Of a stretch of 64,000 bases of DNA, positions 1-7,228 are shown piece after piece; the stretch's first letter is position 1; the number at the start of each line of letters is the position of its first letter. A program made the position numbers and the translations under genes. This DNA comes from a bacterium BMS3Abin14 (lineage in GTDB: Bacteria > BMS3Abin14). The notes beneath the pieces are model-generated. The model saw nothing but the letters and a program-made list of their open reading frames with translations. It was not told the DNA's origin and searched no databases. The DNA lies in NCBI GenBank assembly GCA_002897695.1, contig BDTG01000043.1, positions 1 to 64,000 on the forward strand, given 5' to 3'.

Positions 1-78
1 GTTGATGTTCCGGTTTTACCGCTTGATAATGCCGATGTGGTCTGCGATTTTATCGTAAAGCGCTTTTTGAAAGGATAA
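1..78 (+). CDS. 3' end of an unidentified protein (partial)
   Basis: The first 25 codons of the window are open and end at a TAA (76-78), giving a C-terminal peptide that ends FIVKRFLKG. The rest of the gene lies outside the window. The fragment is too short to assign a family. It runs in the same direction as the transglycosylase gene that follows, but about 290 bases of repeat-containing sequence separate them, so a shared transcript is not implied. Confidence 0.5.
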   Translation, partial: VDVPVLPLDNADVVCDFIVKRFLKG

Positions 79-105
79 TGCCGCCGGGGACGCAGCAAAG
101 AATTT

Positions 106-165
106 TCCCCCTCCCTTGAGGGGAGGGGATTGAGGGGAGGGTGACAGATTCCCCCCTCAAGGGAG
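106..165. repeat. G/C-rich palindromic intergenic repeat (CTCCCTTGAGGGG family)
   Basis: A 13-base arm CTCCCTTGAGGGG (111-123) is perfectly complementary to CCCCTCAAGGGAG (153-165), with an inner copy of GAGGGGAGGG between them. It lies just after the partial gene at 1-78 and could act as a transcript end, although no clear T-run follows. A related C/T-G/A hairpin is at about 17975-18014. The rest of 79-366 shows no convincing gene. Confidence 0.6.
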
Positions 166-366
166 AAGAAGAATCGTGTTAAATTAGCTCCTGATCTTCC
201 TTGGGGAGCTTCGCGGCTTGGCGTGATACGGCGCTTATGCTTTATTGGGTATTGATTTTGCAGTTTCGCCGGTACACAGTGCCCGGAGGGGGTTTATGGC
301 CGCGAAATGGCCCAAAAATGTCACCCGGCCGATGAAAAATTTCCATATTCCCGGGGTTAAACTATC

Positions 367-969
367 TTGAAGAAGCGTTTGACAGTCATCCTTTTCCTGG
401 TTCTTCCGGTTTTCCTTGTCGTGGTCACGGAAAACCAGGCCGGTGCGGATATCTACCGTTATGTTGATAAAAAGGGGGTTGTAAACTTCACGGACAGCCC
501 AGGGAACGCAGGGCGCTCCGGATACGAGGTTTATCTCAGGGAGGATGTTTCCAGGCCCCTTCGAGCGATCGGCTACTATCCTTACCGTGACGAGGTGCGG
601 AATGCCTCCAGTTTGTACAAGATCGATGAACCGCTCCTTCGTGCCGTCATGGAGGTGGAATCCGATTACAACCGTTTTGCGATTTCCAGCACCGGGGCCA
701 GGGGGCTTATGCAGCTGATGCCGGACACAATGAGGTACCTGGGCGTCAGGAACCCCTACGATCCAAAGCAGAGCATCATGGCCGGCGCCAGGTACCTGAA
801 GGGTCTCATGGGGAGGTTTTCCGGCAACATCTCCCTCGCCCTCGCAGCCTATAATGCCGGAGCTGGAAATGTGGTGAAATATGGTCAGATCCCTCCCTTT
901 CCGCAGACCCAACGGTACGTAATGAAGGTGATGACCCGTTACCGAACCTACTCGGGAATAATCGAGTAG
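367..969 (+). CDS. Lytic transglycosylase with DUF4124 and SLT domains
   Basis: A periplasmic murein hydrolase of 200 residues that would cleave the MurNAc-GlcNAc bond of peptidoglycan. Residues 1-27 form a signal peptide (MKKR followed by a long hydrophobic run, then AGA). Residues 28-43 (IYRYVDKKGVVNFTD) are the DUF4124 motif often found ahead of SLT domains. The catalytic domain spans about residues 80-190: the family glutamate is Glu98 in VESDYN, followed by GARGLMQLMP and AYNAGAGNV, which are SLT signatures. The start is a TTG at 367 with only a weak GGGG upstream, so the exact start is less certain than the product. No secretion-system or phage neighbours are present, so a housekeeping or envelope-remodelling role is likely. 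Confidence 0.9.
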   Translation: MKKRLTVILFLVLPVFLVVVTENQAGADIYRYVDKKGVVNFTDSPGNAGRSGYEVYLREDVSRPLRAIGYYPYRDEVRNASSLYKIDEPLLRAVMEVESDYNRFAISSTGARGLMQLMPDTMRYLGVRNPYDPKQSIMAGARYLKGLMGRFSGNISLALAAYNAGAGNVVKYGQIPPFPQTQRYVMKVMTRYRTYSGIIE

Positions 970-1035
970 GTGACCTTCTGAACGAAGATACTATTGAAAA
1001 AACAACGGTGGACAATAGGCGGCATCTGATTTAAC

Positions 1036-1611
1036 GTGTGGTCCATGCCCTTCAATACTATTCCAAACTGGTTTACCATCAGCCGCATTCTCTTTCTGCC
1101 GGCCATTCTCGTTCTCGCTTCCTTTCCCGAAAAGGGTTTCGGTGTCGCCGCGGCTATCGTGTTTTCCATTGCCGCCATCACCGATTTTCTCGATGGGTAT
1201 ATTGCCCGAAAGACCGGGCAGGTAAGTGATTTTGGAAAGCTTGTTGATCCCATTGCCGACAAGATTATCGTGGCTTCGGCCATGATTATGCTCGTTCACC
1301 TCGACAGAATCCCGGCCTGGATGGTGGCCCTCATCATCTCCAGGGAATTCGCGGTTTCCGGCCTGCGGGCATTTGCAGGGACAAAAAACGTGGTTGTCGC
1401 AGCCAGGTTGACCGGGAAGGTCAAGATGACCCTCCAGGTCCTTGCCGTCATAGGGCTTCTGGTCAACTATCACCTTTGGGGTTTCCCCTTCGGGGAGGTT
1501 GGATTCATCCTCTTCCTGGCGGCTTTCGCCGCCACAATGTGGTCCGGATACGAGTACTTCGCCGATTTTTTCAAGGGTTACCGGGACTGGTCCGGGGATG
1601 TCCCCGGCTAA
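1036..1611 (+). CDS. pgsA: CDP-diacylglycerol--glycerol-3-phosphate 3-phosphatidyltransferase
   Basis: An inner-membrane enzyme that transfers a phosphatidyl group from CDP-diacylglycerol to glycerol-3-phosphate, the first committed step to phosphatidylglycerol. It carries the full CDP-alcohol phosphotransferase signature (DFLDGYIAR ... GKLVDPIADK, residues about 55-80), with all four metal-binding aspartates in place. Several hydrophobic segments follow, and the length of 191 residues is normal for PgsA. The GTG at 1036 gives MWSMPFNTIPNW; an ATG three codons later (1045) gives MPFNTIPNWFT, which matches the usual PgsA N-terminus better, and neither has a strong ribosome site. The gene sits directly upstream of the tRNA-Gly gene, which has its own promoter. 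Confidence 0.93.
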   Translation: MWSMPFNTIPNWFTISRILFLPAILVLASFPEKGFGVAAAIVFSIAAITDFLDGYIARKTGQVSDFGKLVDPIADKIIVASAMIMLVHLDRIPAWMVALIISREFAVSGLRAFAGTKNVVVAARLTGKVKMTLQVLAVIGLLVNYHLWGFPFGEVGFILFLAAFAATMWSGYEYFADFFKGYRDWSGDVPG

Positions 1612-1679
1612 GCCATCCCGGTTTCGCAGGGGTTTTCAGGGGTTCTCCGCCGTGCCTCCGGGGACAGTGCAATGGGATG

Positions 1680-1708
1680 TTGAAAAGGGTTATTTATTTT
1701 GTTATATA
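1680..1708 (+). promoter_or_regulatory. Sigma-70 promoter for tRNA-Gly
   Basis: TTGAAA (1680-1685) and TATATA (1703-1708) are separated by exactly 17 bases in an AT-rich stretch. The -10 box ends 13 bases before the 5' end of the tRNA, as expected for a short tRNA leader. Confidence 0.75.
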
Positions 1709-1721
1709 TACACCGCTTCAA

Positions 1722-1796
<75 letters not shown>

Positions 1797-1807
1797 TGCG
1801 TATATTC

Positions 1808-1834
1808 AGGCTCCCTCAGTGGAGCCTTTTTTTT
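1808..1834 (+). terminator. Intrinsic terminator after tRNA-Gly
   Basis: AGGCTCC (1808-1814) pairs with GGAGCCT (1821-1827) around a 6-base loop and is followed directly by a run of eight T. It ends the single-gene tRNA transcript. Confidence 0.9.
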
Positions 1835-1881
1835 GCCTGTTAATCCTGTTAATGGTATTTTGCCAAATTGTATCATCCTGG

Positions 1882-2108
1882 GAATGAGTACCTGAATGTG
1901 AAACCCGTTTTCTCACGCTCGCTCGTCACACCGGAAACGTGACTCGCTAAAGACGCAAAGGACGCCAAGGAGTATATATCACCCCGTGAAACCCTGTGTA
2001 ACTCTGCGGAGCAGCCTTCAAATGGCTGCACTGTGTTAGATTTTGATTTTCCTTTGCGAGCCTTGCGACTTGAGTGAGTCACGCAAATGCGTGATGAGCG
2101 GGCGTGAA
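1882..2108. repeat. Long imperfect inverted repeat (CTCACGC/GACGCCAAGG family)
   Basis: The left arm (about 1895-1970) reads TTTCTCACGCTCGCTCGTCA, then GACTCGCT, then GCAAAGGACGCCAAGG. The right arm (about 2050-2108) reads CCTTTGCGAGCCTTGCGACT, then GAGTGAGTCACGC, then GAGCGGGCGTGAAAC. The arms are recognisably reverse complements of each other. A second, one-armed copy lies at 8306-8389, and a shorter match (TCTCGCATCCGTTTGTCACA) near 48790. No transposase is present, so it resembles a MITE or REP-type element. It explains why the reading frame upstream of the Crp/Fnr gene stays open without being coding. Confidence 0.65.
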
Positions 2109-2160
2109 ACGAATTGGTGCTAATGTAGCAAGGTACGCATTACCCGGGAGGAACCAAACA

Positions 2161-2844
2161 GTGAAATCATGGTCTCTTGAGGAAAAAGCGGACGGAATGG
2201 GGCGCTTTCCCCTGTTTTCAGGGTTGGACAGAACCCTGCTTCTGGAACTTGCGCGCCTTTGCCGAATCGTCTCCATCCGGAAAAAGGCTGTACTCTTTCG
2301 GGAGGGGGACCCCGCGATCGGGTTTTATCTCCTGGTTGAGGGAAAGATGAAACTTTCCAAGATTAGCGCTGGGGGAAAAGAGCAGATCATTCATTTCGTC
2401 AATGCCGGTTCGTCCTTTGCCGAGGCGGCCCTGTACACTGAGCAGCGATACCCCGTCTTTGCCGAGGCCCTGGAGGACTGTACTCTTATTTTCGTGCCAA
2501 GGGACCGATTTGCCCAAATGCTTGGCGACAACAGGGAACTGGCGGTCAACCTTGTGGGCCATCTTGCGCAGTTTCTCCATCAACTGGCAAAAAAGGTCGA
2601 GGAACTGTCTCTCATGGATGCCACCGGCCGTATGTGCCGGTTCCTCGCCGCCAACATGGACTCTGACACCGGCATTGTCCGGCTCTCAATGGGGAAAGGT
2701 CAGACGGCCTCAAGCCTTGGAATTGCAGTAGAAACCTTCTCCAGAACCCTGGCCAGGCTTAAATCTGACGGGGTTATCAAGGAGGCGTCGCCGGGGGTCA
2801 TGCAGGTTCTCGATCCCGAGACCCTGAAGGAACTTGCGCTGTGA
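2161..2844 (+). CDS. Crp/Fnr-family transcription regulator (probable NO-responsive, DNR-like)
   Basis: A cytoplasmic DNA-binding regulator of 227 residues. A cyclic-nucleotide-type sensor domain (about residues 15-130, with REGDPAIGFYLLVEGKMKL) is followed by a long dimer helix and a C-terminal helix-turn-helix (TASSLGIAVETFSRTLARLK, about 185-210). The N-terminal cysteines that hold an Fe-S cluster in true Fnr are missing, so oxygen sensing by a cluster is unlikely; a haem- or NO-sensing DNR-type role is inferred from the coupled YgbA-like gene. The start is set at GTG 2161 because GGGAGG lies 9 bases upstream; the more upstream GTG (2104) lies inside a repeat. Its stop codon overlaps the next start (GTGA), indicating co-translation. 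Confidence 0.85.
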   Translation: MKSWSLEEKADGMGRFPLFSGLDRTLLLELARLCRIVSIRKKAVLFREGDPAIGFYLLVEGKMKLSKISAGGKEQIIHFVNAGSSFAEAALYTEQRYPVFAEALEDCTLIFVPRDRFAQMLGDNRELAVNLVGHLAQFLHQLAKKVEELSLMDATGRMCRFLAANMDSDTGIVRLSMGKGQTASSLGIAVETFSRTLARLKSDGVIKEASPGVMQVLDPETLKELAL

Positions 2845-3203
2845 GGGAAGCCACACCGCACGAGGGGGAGTCCTCCCTGAAAATCACCCCCGAGTCCCAG
2901 ATAGATGCGGAGAAATTGTTAAAATTTGTCTCCATGTACTGTCGTTCTCGCCATTCCGCGTGCATGGCGCAACCCTTTCATTTTCACTATCCAAAGATTC
3001 CCGTGATGATCGCCGACGGGCAGCCGGTATGCAGTAAATGTTCGAAACTGCTGAAGCATGCCATCGTCATGCGGGTTCTCTGCCCCCTGGACCCAAAACC
3101 CAAATGCAGAAAATGTCCCCAGAACTGCTACCGTCCTGAATATCGGGATGCCATGGAGGTGGTGATGAGGTATTCGGGGCCGCGGTCGCTCTTCCGGAGA
3201 TGA
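2841..3203 (+). CDS. YgbA-family nitrous oxide/nitric oxide-response protein
   Basis: A 120-residue cysteine-rich protein that resembles Escherichia coli YgbA, a protein of the NO response. The family signature is clear at the C-terminus: CRKCPQNCYRPEYRDAM followed by YSGPRSLFRR. Other cysteines (CSKCSKLL and the pair near residues 34 and 41) could help bind a metal or Fe-S cluster. The start is the GTG at 2841, which overlaps the stop of the regulator by four bases. That coupling suggests the regulator and this protein act in one nitrosative-stress module. No hcp, norB or nos gene lies in the window. Confidence 0.8.
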   Translation: MREATPHEGESSLKITPESQIDAEKLLKFVSMYCRSRHSACMAQPFHFHYPKIPVMIADGQPVCSKCSKLLKHAIVMRVLCPLDPKPKCRKCPQNCYRPEYRDAMEVVMRYSGPRSLFRR

Positions 3204-3232
3204 GGTGAGGGGAAAACAAGGGAGGTATTGTC

Positions 3233-3361
3233 ATGAAAATGGAAAATGATCTTCTTTTAAGGTTGCGTGAGTTGCTTGAGGCGGAACGCGCGGGGGTTTT
3301 TACCGCAAGAGGGCTGATTTCCGCTGATAGATCTCAAACTGAATTCTGGTCCTGGGGTTAA
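3233..3361 (+). pseudogene. Short remnant resembling the N-terminus of a DUF6306-type protein
   Basis: An ATG (3233) with a good ribosome site (GGGAGG, 7 bases away) opens a 42-codon frame whose start, LLRLRELLEAERAGV, resembles the first helix of small four-helix DUF6306-type proteins. It then stops early at TAA 3361. About 60 bases further on, another frame reads KGLKDLLAALGSLLEEVL before a stop, and may be the other end of the same gene. It is most likely a decayed gene; a genuine 42-residue peptide cannot be excluded. The family name is from memory of its helical start and is not certain. Confidence 0.4.
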
Positions 3362-3426
3362 GCTTTATCCGCGGTAAAGGACTTAAAGACTTATTGGCTG
3401 CTTTGGGAAGTCTTCTTGAGGAAGTG

Positions 3427-3455
3427 TTGACAAGCCCCTGAATTAACACTAATAT
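3427..3455 (+). promoter_or_regulatory. Sigma-70 promoter for tRNA-Cys
   Basis: A perfect TTGACA (3427-3432), a 17-base spacer and TAATAT (3450-3455). A G/C-rich stretch (GGGCCGCG) follows the -10 box, the kind of discriminator associated with stringent control of tRNA genes. The tRNA begins 21 bases downstream. Confidence 0.8.
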
Positions 3456-3475
3456 TTTCGGGCCGCGTGATTATC

Positions 3476-3549
3476 GGCGCCATCGCCAAGTGGTAAGGCA
3501 GAGGCCTGCAAAGCCTTTATCCCCGGTTCGAATCCGGGTGGCGCCTCCA
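3476..3549 (+). tRNA. tRNA-Cys (anticodon GCA)
   Basis: A cloverleaf with acceptor GGCGCCA (3476-3482) pairing TGGCGCC (3539-3545), anticodon loop CTGCAAA inside an AGGC/GCCT stem, and T-arm CCGGTTCGAATCCGG. The CCA (3547-3549) is encoded. Confidence 0.96.
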
Positions 3550-3611
3550 ATTTTTACACCCATACACCCATACTCCCCGTAGCCCGCACACATACCTTCA
3601 GAGGATGTCCC

Positions 3612-5837
3612 TTACTGTGTGTTGATCATTCTCATGAACTGGTCCACCAGATAGCTGTCCCACATACCCTGTTCGGATTCGTTCAGAAGAATATCCGCCG
3701 CCTCTTCCCTGGAAAATCGTGGGCGGTAGCTGCGGCTTGTTATCAGTGAATCGTAGATATCCACGACAGTGACGATGCGTGAAAGGAGAGGAATCTGATC
3801 CCCGACCAGCCCCTCGGGGTATCCGCCGCCATCGGCTCTCTCGTGATGAAGCTTGATGATGGGGAGGGCGTCGGCCAGGAAAGGAATCTCGCGTACGATG
3901 GCGGAACCGACCTTCGGGTGCGATTTCATCACCGCGTACTCCTCCGGGTCAAGCATTCCACGCTTTTTGAGAATGCTGTCGGGCACGAATATTTTTCCTA
4001 TATCGTGAAGATGGGAGCCATGCCGAAGGGTGTCCAGCTCTTCCGATGACAGGTTGAGGCGCATGCCCAGTTTCACGGCGGCCCCTGCCACGCGGTTTGC
4101 ATGGCCTCTCATGGTTGGATCGCCGGATTCCGACAGGGCAACCAGTTGGTTCAAAACACCTTCGATCCTGCCTCTGTTGTTTTTGTCCTCATGCCTTGCC
4201 ATGAGCTGTCTGGCCCGGTGGGCGAGATAGGCTGCCTCGACTCCATGGGGAACGTAATCGTCCGCCAGCTGCCCCAGAGTTTTTTCGTTAACGGTGAATG
4301 GGTTCAGCAGCTTCCAGAGGATGGGAAGATTTTTTCCCATGGGAAGCGACCGGATAACTTTCAAGGTTTCTGCTCCCTGATCCTTGTCGCTCTCCAGGAT
4401 AAGAATGTCAGCAAACTGAGATCCTGCCTCCTTGAGATCATCTATCGTTACAGCCTCGCTTCCGGCCAGACCGAGGGAAAACAGCGTCCTCGCAAGGGCT
4501 GCTCCTGAGCCGTTGTTGCTCAGGACAAGGACCTTTTCCCCCTGTGCTCGTTTTTTCCGGTCCTGTCCCATCTCGTCAACCGTGGCCCGGTGTTTCATGG
4601 TGGCGATGAGATTCCGCGGCTCCCATCCATCCTCGGGCGTGGAAACGCTGCCCATGAGGAAGGACTCCCTGGGAAGCCCCTCGTTTTCCAGGAGTGAGAG
4701 GATGCGTTGATGGACATGTTTGGCTTTGGATAAAGGCGTCTCAGGAAATGCCATCACCAGTTCCAGGTCCCCTGTCCTGAAAACGGTGTCCAGACCCCTG
4801 AGTGATCTGTTGAGGGTCTGTGCCGATAACTGGAGATCGGCCACCGATCGAAGCTTGAGAACGGAGATGGTGAGTGGGAGAACAGCGGTCCGGCTCCACT
4901 GAAGCATCTCCGGGAGGTAGAAGGTGAAATATTCTTCCTTGGCGTAGCCGGAAAACGGGTCGGCAAGATCCTCGCGAATAAGGGTTTGAAAGTTGCTGTA
5001 AATCCGGTCGTAACCGGATTTACGTGTCAACAGCCGCCTGATCCTGGTCTGGATCTCCAGGTCCGCCGCCGGCTTGACCAGATAGTCATCCGGTCCGAAG
5101 TCAAGCCCGAGAATCCGGTTGTCGAGCTCCGGGACAGCGGTTAACATCAGCAGGGGGATGTTCCTTGTAGCGGAATTGCCTTTAAGATAGCGGCACAGGT
5201 CAAATCCATCTTTCTCAGGGAAAAGAATGTCGAGAATTACCATATCGGGTGCGGAATGGGTCACCAGCTCCAGGGCCTCACGAGGGGTGTCCACCTTGGT
5301 CGTGGTGCATTTCAACGCGGTGAGTGTCTCCGCAATGCGGTTGCGCTGTTCGCCTGCGTCCTCCAACACCAGTACGTCGGGTTTTTTTTTGTGGGGGGAA
5401 AAAGGTTTTAATCCCTTTCTTCTGAGAAATATCTCCTGGAGACGGATTTGCCCGAGGAGCTGCCGGTTTCTGAGGAGAGAACGGCATCGGGTGGTAAGCT
5501 CAAGGGATGAGACGGGCCTTGAAATGGTGTCATCCACCCCTTCACGGATGAAATCGGCCACCTCGGGTTGTCCGTTTTTACCGATAAGATAAAGCATTGG
5601 AACCTGGGCATGCCCGCTGAACCGTTTGAGCATGTGATCGAGGGATTCGGCTGAAAACCCTTTTAAACCAGGGTCCATGATGATCAGGTGGGGTACCGTG
5701 CGGCCGATTTCATCTTCGGCCTCCTGGATGCTCATCCCCTGGACCACATCGTAATCGGCTCCGAGGAGTTGAGCCGAAAGGGACAGCAGCTCCTCAGGAT
5801 CCGCCGTTACGACTATTATACGAGGTTTCCAGGACAC
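3612..5837 (-). CDS. Multi-receiver HD-GYP domain protein (putative cyclic-di-GMP phosphodiesterase)
   Basis: A large cytoplasmic signalling protein (741 residues). Order of domains: an N-terminal receiver (phosphoacceptor Asp55 in IIMDPGLKG, but the usual KP is RP); a second, canonical receiver (Asp203 in MVILDILFPEKDG, with DYLVKPA); a GGDEF-like segment whose active-site loop reads FRTGDLELVMAFPE, so it should not make cyclic-di-GMP; a third receiver-like fold starting KVLVLSNNGS; and a C-terminal HD-GYP domain (HDIGK near residue 611, HHERADGGGYPEG near 672). The HD-GYP residues are intact, so hydrolysis of cyclic-di-GMP or a related dinucleotide is expected. The chosen GTG (5837) has GGAG 9 bases upstream; an in-frame TTG at 5888 has none. 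It stands alone on the minus strand with no cognate kinase beside it. Confidence 0.88.
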   Translation of the reverse strand: MSWKPRIIVVTADPEELLSLSAQLLGADYDVVQGMSIQEAEDEIGRTVPHLIIMDPGLKGFSAESLDHMLKRFSGHAQVPMLYLIGKNGQPEVADFIREGVDDTISRPVSSLELTTRCRSLLRNRQLLGQIRLQEIFLRRKGLKPFSPHKKKPDVLVLEDAGEQRNRIAETLTALKCTTTKVDTPREALELVTHSAPDMVILDILFPEKDGFDLCRYLKGNSATRNIPLLMLTAVPELDNRILGLDFGPDDYLVKPAADLEIQTRIRRLLTRKSGYDRIYSNFQTLIREDLADPFSGYAKEEYFTFYLPEMLQWSRTAVLPLTISVLKLRSVADLQLSAQTLNRSLRGLDTVFRTGDLELVMAFPETPLSKAKHVHQRILSLLENEGLPRESFLMGSVSTPEDGWEPRNLIATMKHRATVDEMGQDRKKRAQGEKVLVLSNNGSGAALARTLFSLGLAGSEAVTIDDLKEAGSQFADILILESDKDQGAETLKVIRSLPMGKNLPILWKLLNPFTVNEKTLGQLADDYVPHGVEAAYLAHRARQLMARHEDKNNRGRIEGVLNQLVALSESGDPTMRGHANRVAGAAVKLGMRLNLSSEELDTLRHGSHLHDIGKIFVPDSILKKRGMLDPEEYAVMKSHPKVGSAIVREIPFLADALPIIKLHHERADGGGYPEGLVGDQIPLLSRIVTVVDIYDSLITSRSYRPRFSREEAADILLNESEQGMWDSYLVDQFMRMINTQ

Positions 5838-5888
5838 GCTATTTTTCTCCGTCGATTCCTGCCGCCCGATTAAAATACTGATAGTCAA

Positions 5889-6431
5889 AACTGTAACTGC
5901 TTAAAATAATCAGCAATTATTATACCACAAGAAAAATGGTGAGTATTCTTCGAACTCTGGCTCCTTTACCCTTGGAACCCGTGTAACACCTTGGTTTTAA
6001 AGCCCAAACGGTACCTGACAAATAGAGATAAAACAGTCTGGCGCCAGGGGCTTCCCCACCGCAACGCAACATCGTTGGAAAATGTGACAATTCTCGTCAT
6101 ATTTCGCCTTGTTTGACATCGCGAACCGAATACCGAGTGACTTGTCCGCCATTGCTCGAAGAGCGACGGCGGAAACCTGCTTGCCATGGGACTGTCGAAT
6201 GGTCGATCTGTAGAAAGGCCAAGGCCGATTCAAGGAGGGATATGGCGAATAAACGATAAATCTGGTAAATTACACGCTGCTTCTCCGAATGGACTTTTAC
6301 GAAACAGGTTTGATATGGTCATAAAAAGCCCACCTGTCTTTGTGGGGCGCACAGGCAGGTTCCCGGTTTTAATAGTAAACGGGTCGGTATATCGAAAAGC
6401 AGATTGGGAGGATTTTGCCGGAGGGGCGATT
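5889..6431. other. Non-coding interval with a short palindrome
   Basis: This stretch separates the divergent HD-GYP and trehalose-phosphatase genes and holds no gene I can support, although several frames stay open by chance. At 6145-6173 TCCGCC and GGCGGA flank GCTCGAAGAGC, a nested palindrome of a kind that recurs as an intergenic repeat in many bacteria. The promoters of both flanking genes should lie here, but I see no strong -35/-10 pair. Confidence 0.5.
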
Positions 6432-7223
6432 TTGGACAGGACAGGGCGCCATCGGGTAGACAAACTCTGGGATGACCTGCGGGCGGCAGGGCATGATAAG
6501 AGGGTCCTGATGCTGGATTACGACGGAACCCTGTCGCCCCTTGATGTCTACCGAAGAAAGGTATTTCCCTATGAGGGCGTCAGGGAGGAGTTGAGCGCCG
6601 TCATAGAAAGCAGGTGCTGCCGCCTCGTTATCATCAGCGGGCGCTGGACTATGGACCTGGTCCAACTTCTGGGCATAGACCCCCTTCCCGAAATATGGGG
6701 CTGTCATGGCATGGAGCGGCTTTTTCCAGATGGGCACCTGACTACCGGCGATATCCTTGAGGAGGAAATGAGGGGGTTTGTCGAGGCCGATGAGTGGGCC
6801 GGAGAGGCCGGGATGGGGGCGATATGCGAACGGAAACCGGGGTGTGTGGTGCTCCATTTTGCCGGTGCAGCCGGTGAGTCCGACAGGGTTTTTGAGGCCG
6901 CCAGGAATGCGTGGTTGCGTATTGCAAAACGAAGGGGCCTGGTCCTTAATGATTTTTACGGCGGGATCGAACTGAGGCCTCCCGGCCACGACAAGGGAAA
7001 TGCCGTCAGAGCTGTACTCGATGAGGTAGGAATCGATGCGGTATCGGCCTATCTTGGGGACGGTCTTTCGGATGAGGACGCATTCAAGGCGATTAATGGG
7101 AGGGGGTTGGGTGTGCTGGTGAGGGAAGAGTGGAGGGCCACCGGTGCGCAGGCATGGATCAGGCCGCCGGGCCAACTCCTTGAATTTCTTAGAAAGTGGG
7201 CTCAAATCTGTGGAGATTCATAG
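6432..7223 (+). CDS. otsB: Trehalose-6-phosphate phosphatase-like HAD hydrolase
   Basis: A 263-residue cytoplasmic phosphatase expected to release trehalose from trehalose-6-phosphate. Motifs in order: DYDGTLSPL (HAD motif I, nucleophile and acid/base aspartates), IISGR (motif II), GCHGMERLFPDG (the trehalose-phosphatase cap motif), HDKGNAVRAVL (motif III lysine) and YLGDGLSDEDAF (motif IV). The TTG at 6432 is chosen because GGAGGGG lies 5-6 bases upstream and it gives the normal family length; the frame is open 82 codons further up but without homology or a ribosome site. No trehalose-phosphate synthase gene is in the window. The gene sits next to an MscS channel, which suggests a shared role in osmotic adaptation. 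Confidence 0.85.
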   Translation: MDRTGRHRVDKLWDDLRAAGHDKRVLMLDYDGTLSPLDVYRRKVFPYEGVREELSAVIESRCCRLVIISGRWTMDLVQLLGIDPLPEIWGCHGMERLFPDGHLTTGDILEEEMRGFVEADEWAGEAGMGAICERKPGCVVLHFAGAAGESDRVFEAARNAWLRIAKRRGLVLNDFYGGIELRPPGHDKGNAVRAVLDEVGIDAVSAYLGDGLSDEDAFKAINGRGLGVLVREEWRATGAQAWIRPPGQLLEFLRKWAQICGDS

Positions 7224-7228
7224 CCAAA

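Noticed and set aside
5966-6233. Two overlapping minus-strand frames near a palindrome, one reading KQVSAVALRAMADKS
   Set aside because: The peptide looks like translated dispersed repeat DNA, not a gene; no ribosome site.
6186-6431. Upstream extension of the trehalose phosphatase frame
   Set aside because: Open by chance; the first 82 codons have no homology and no ribosome site, while a TTG at 6432 has a strong one.
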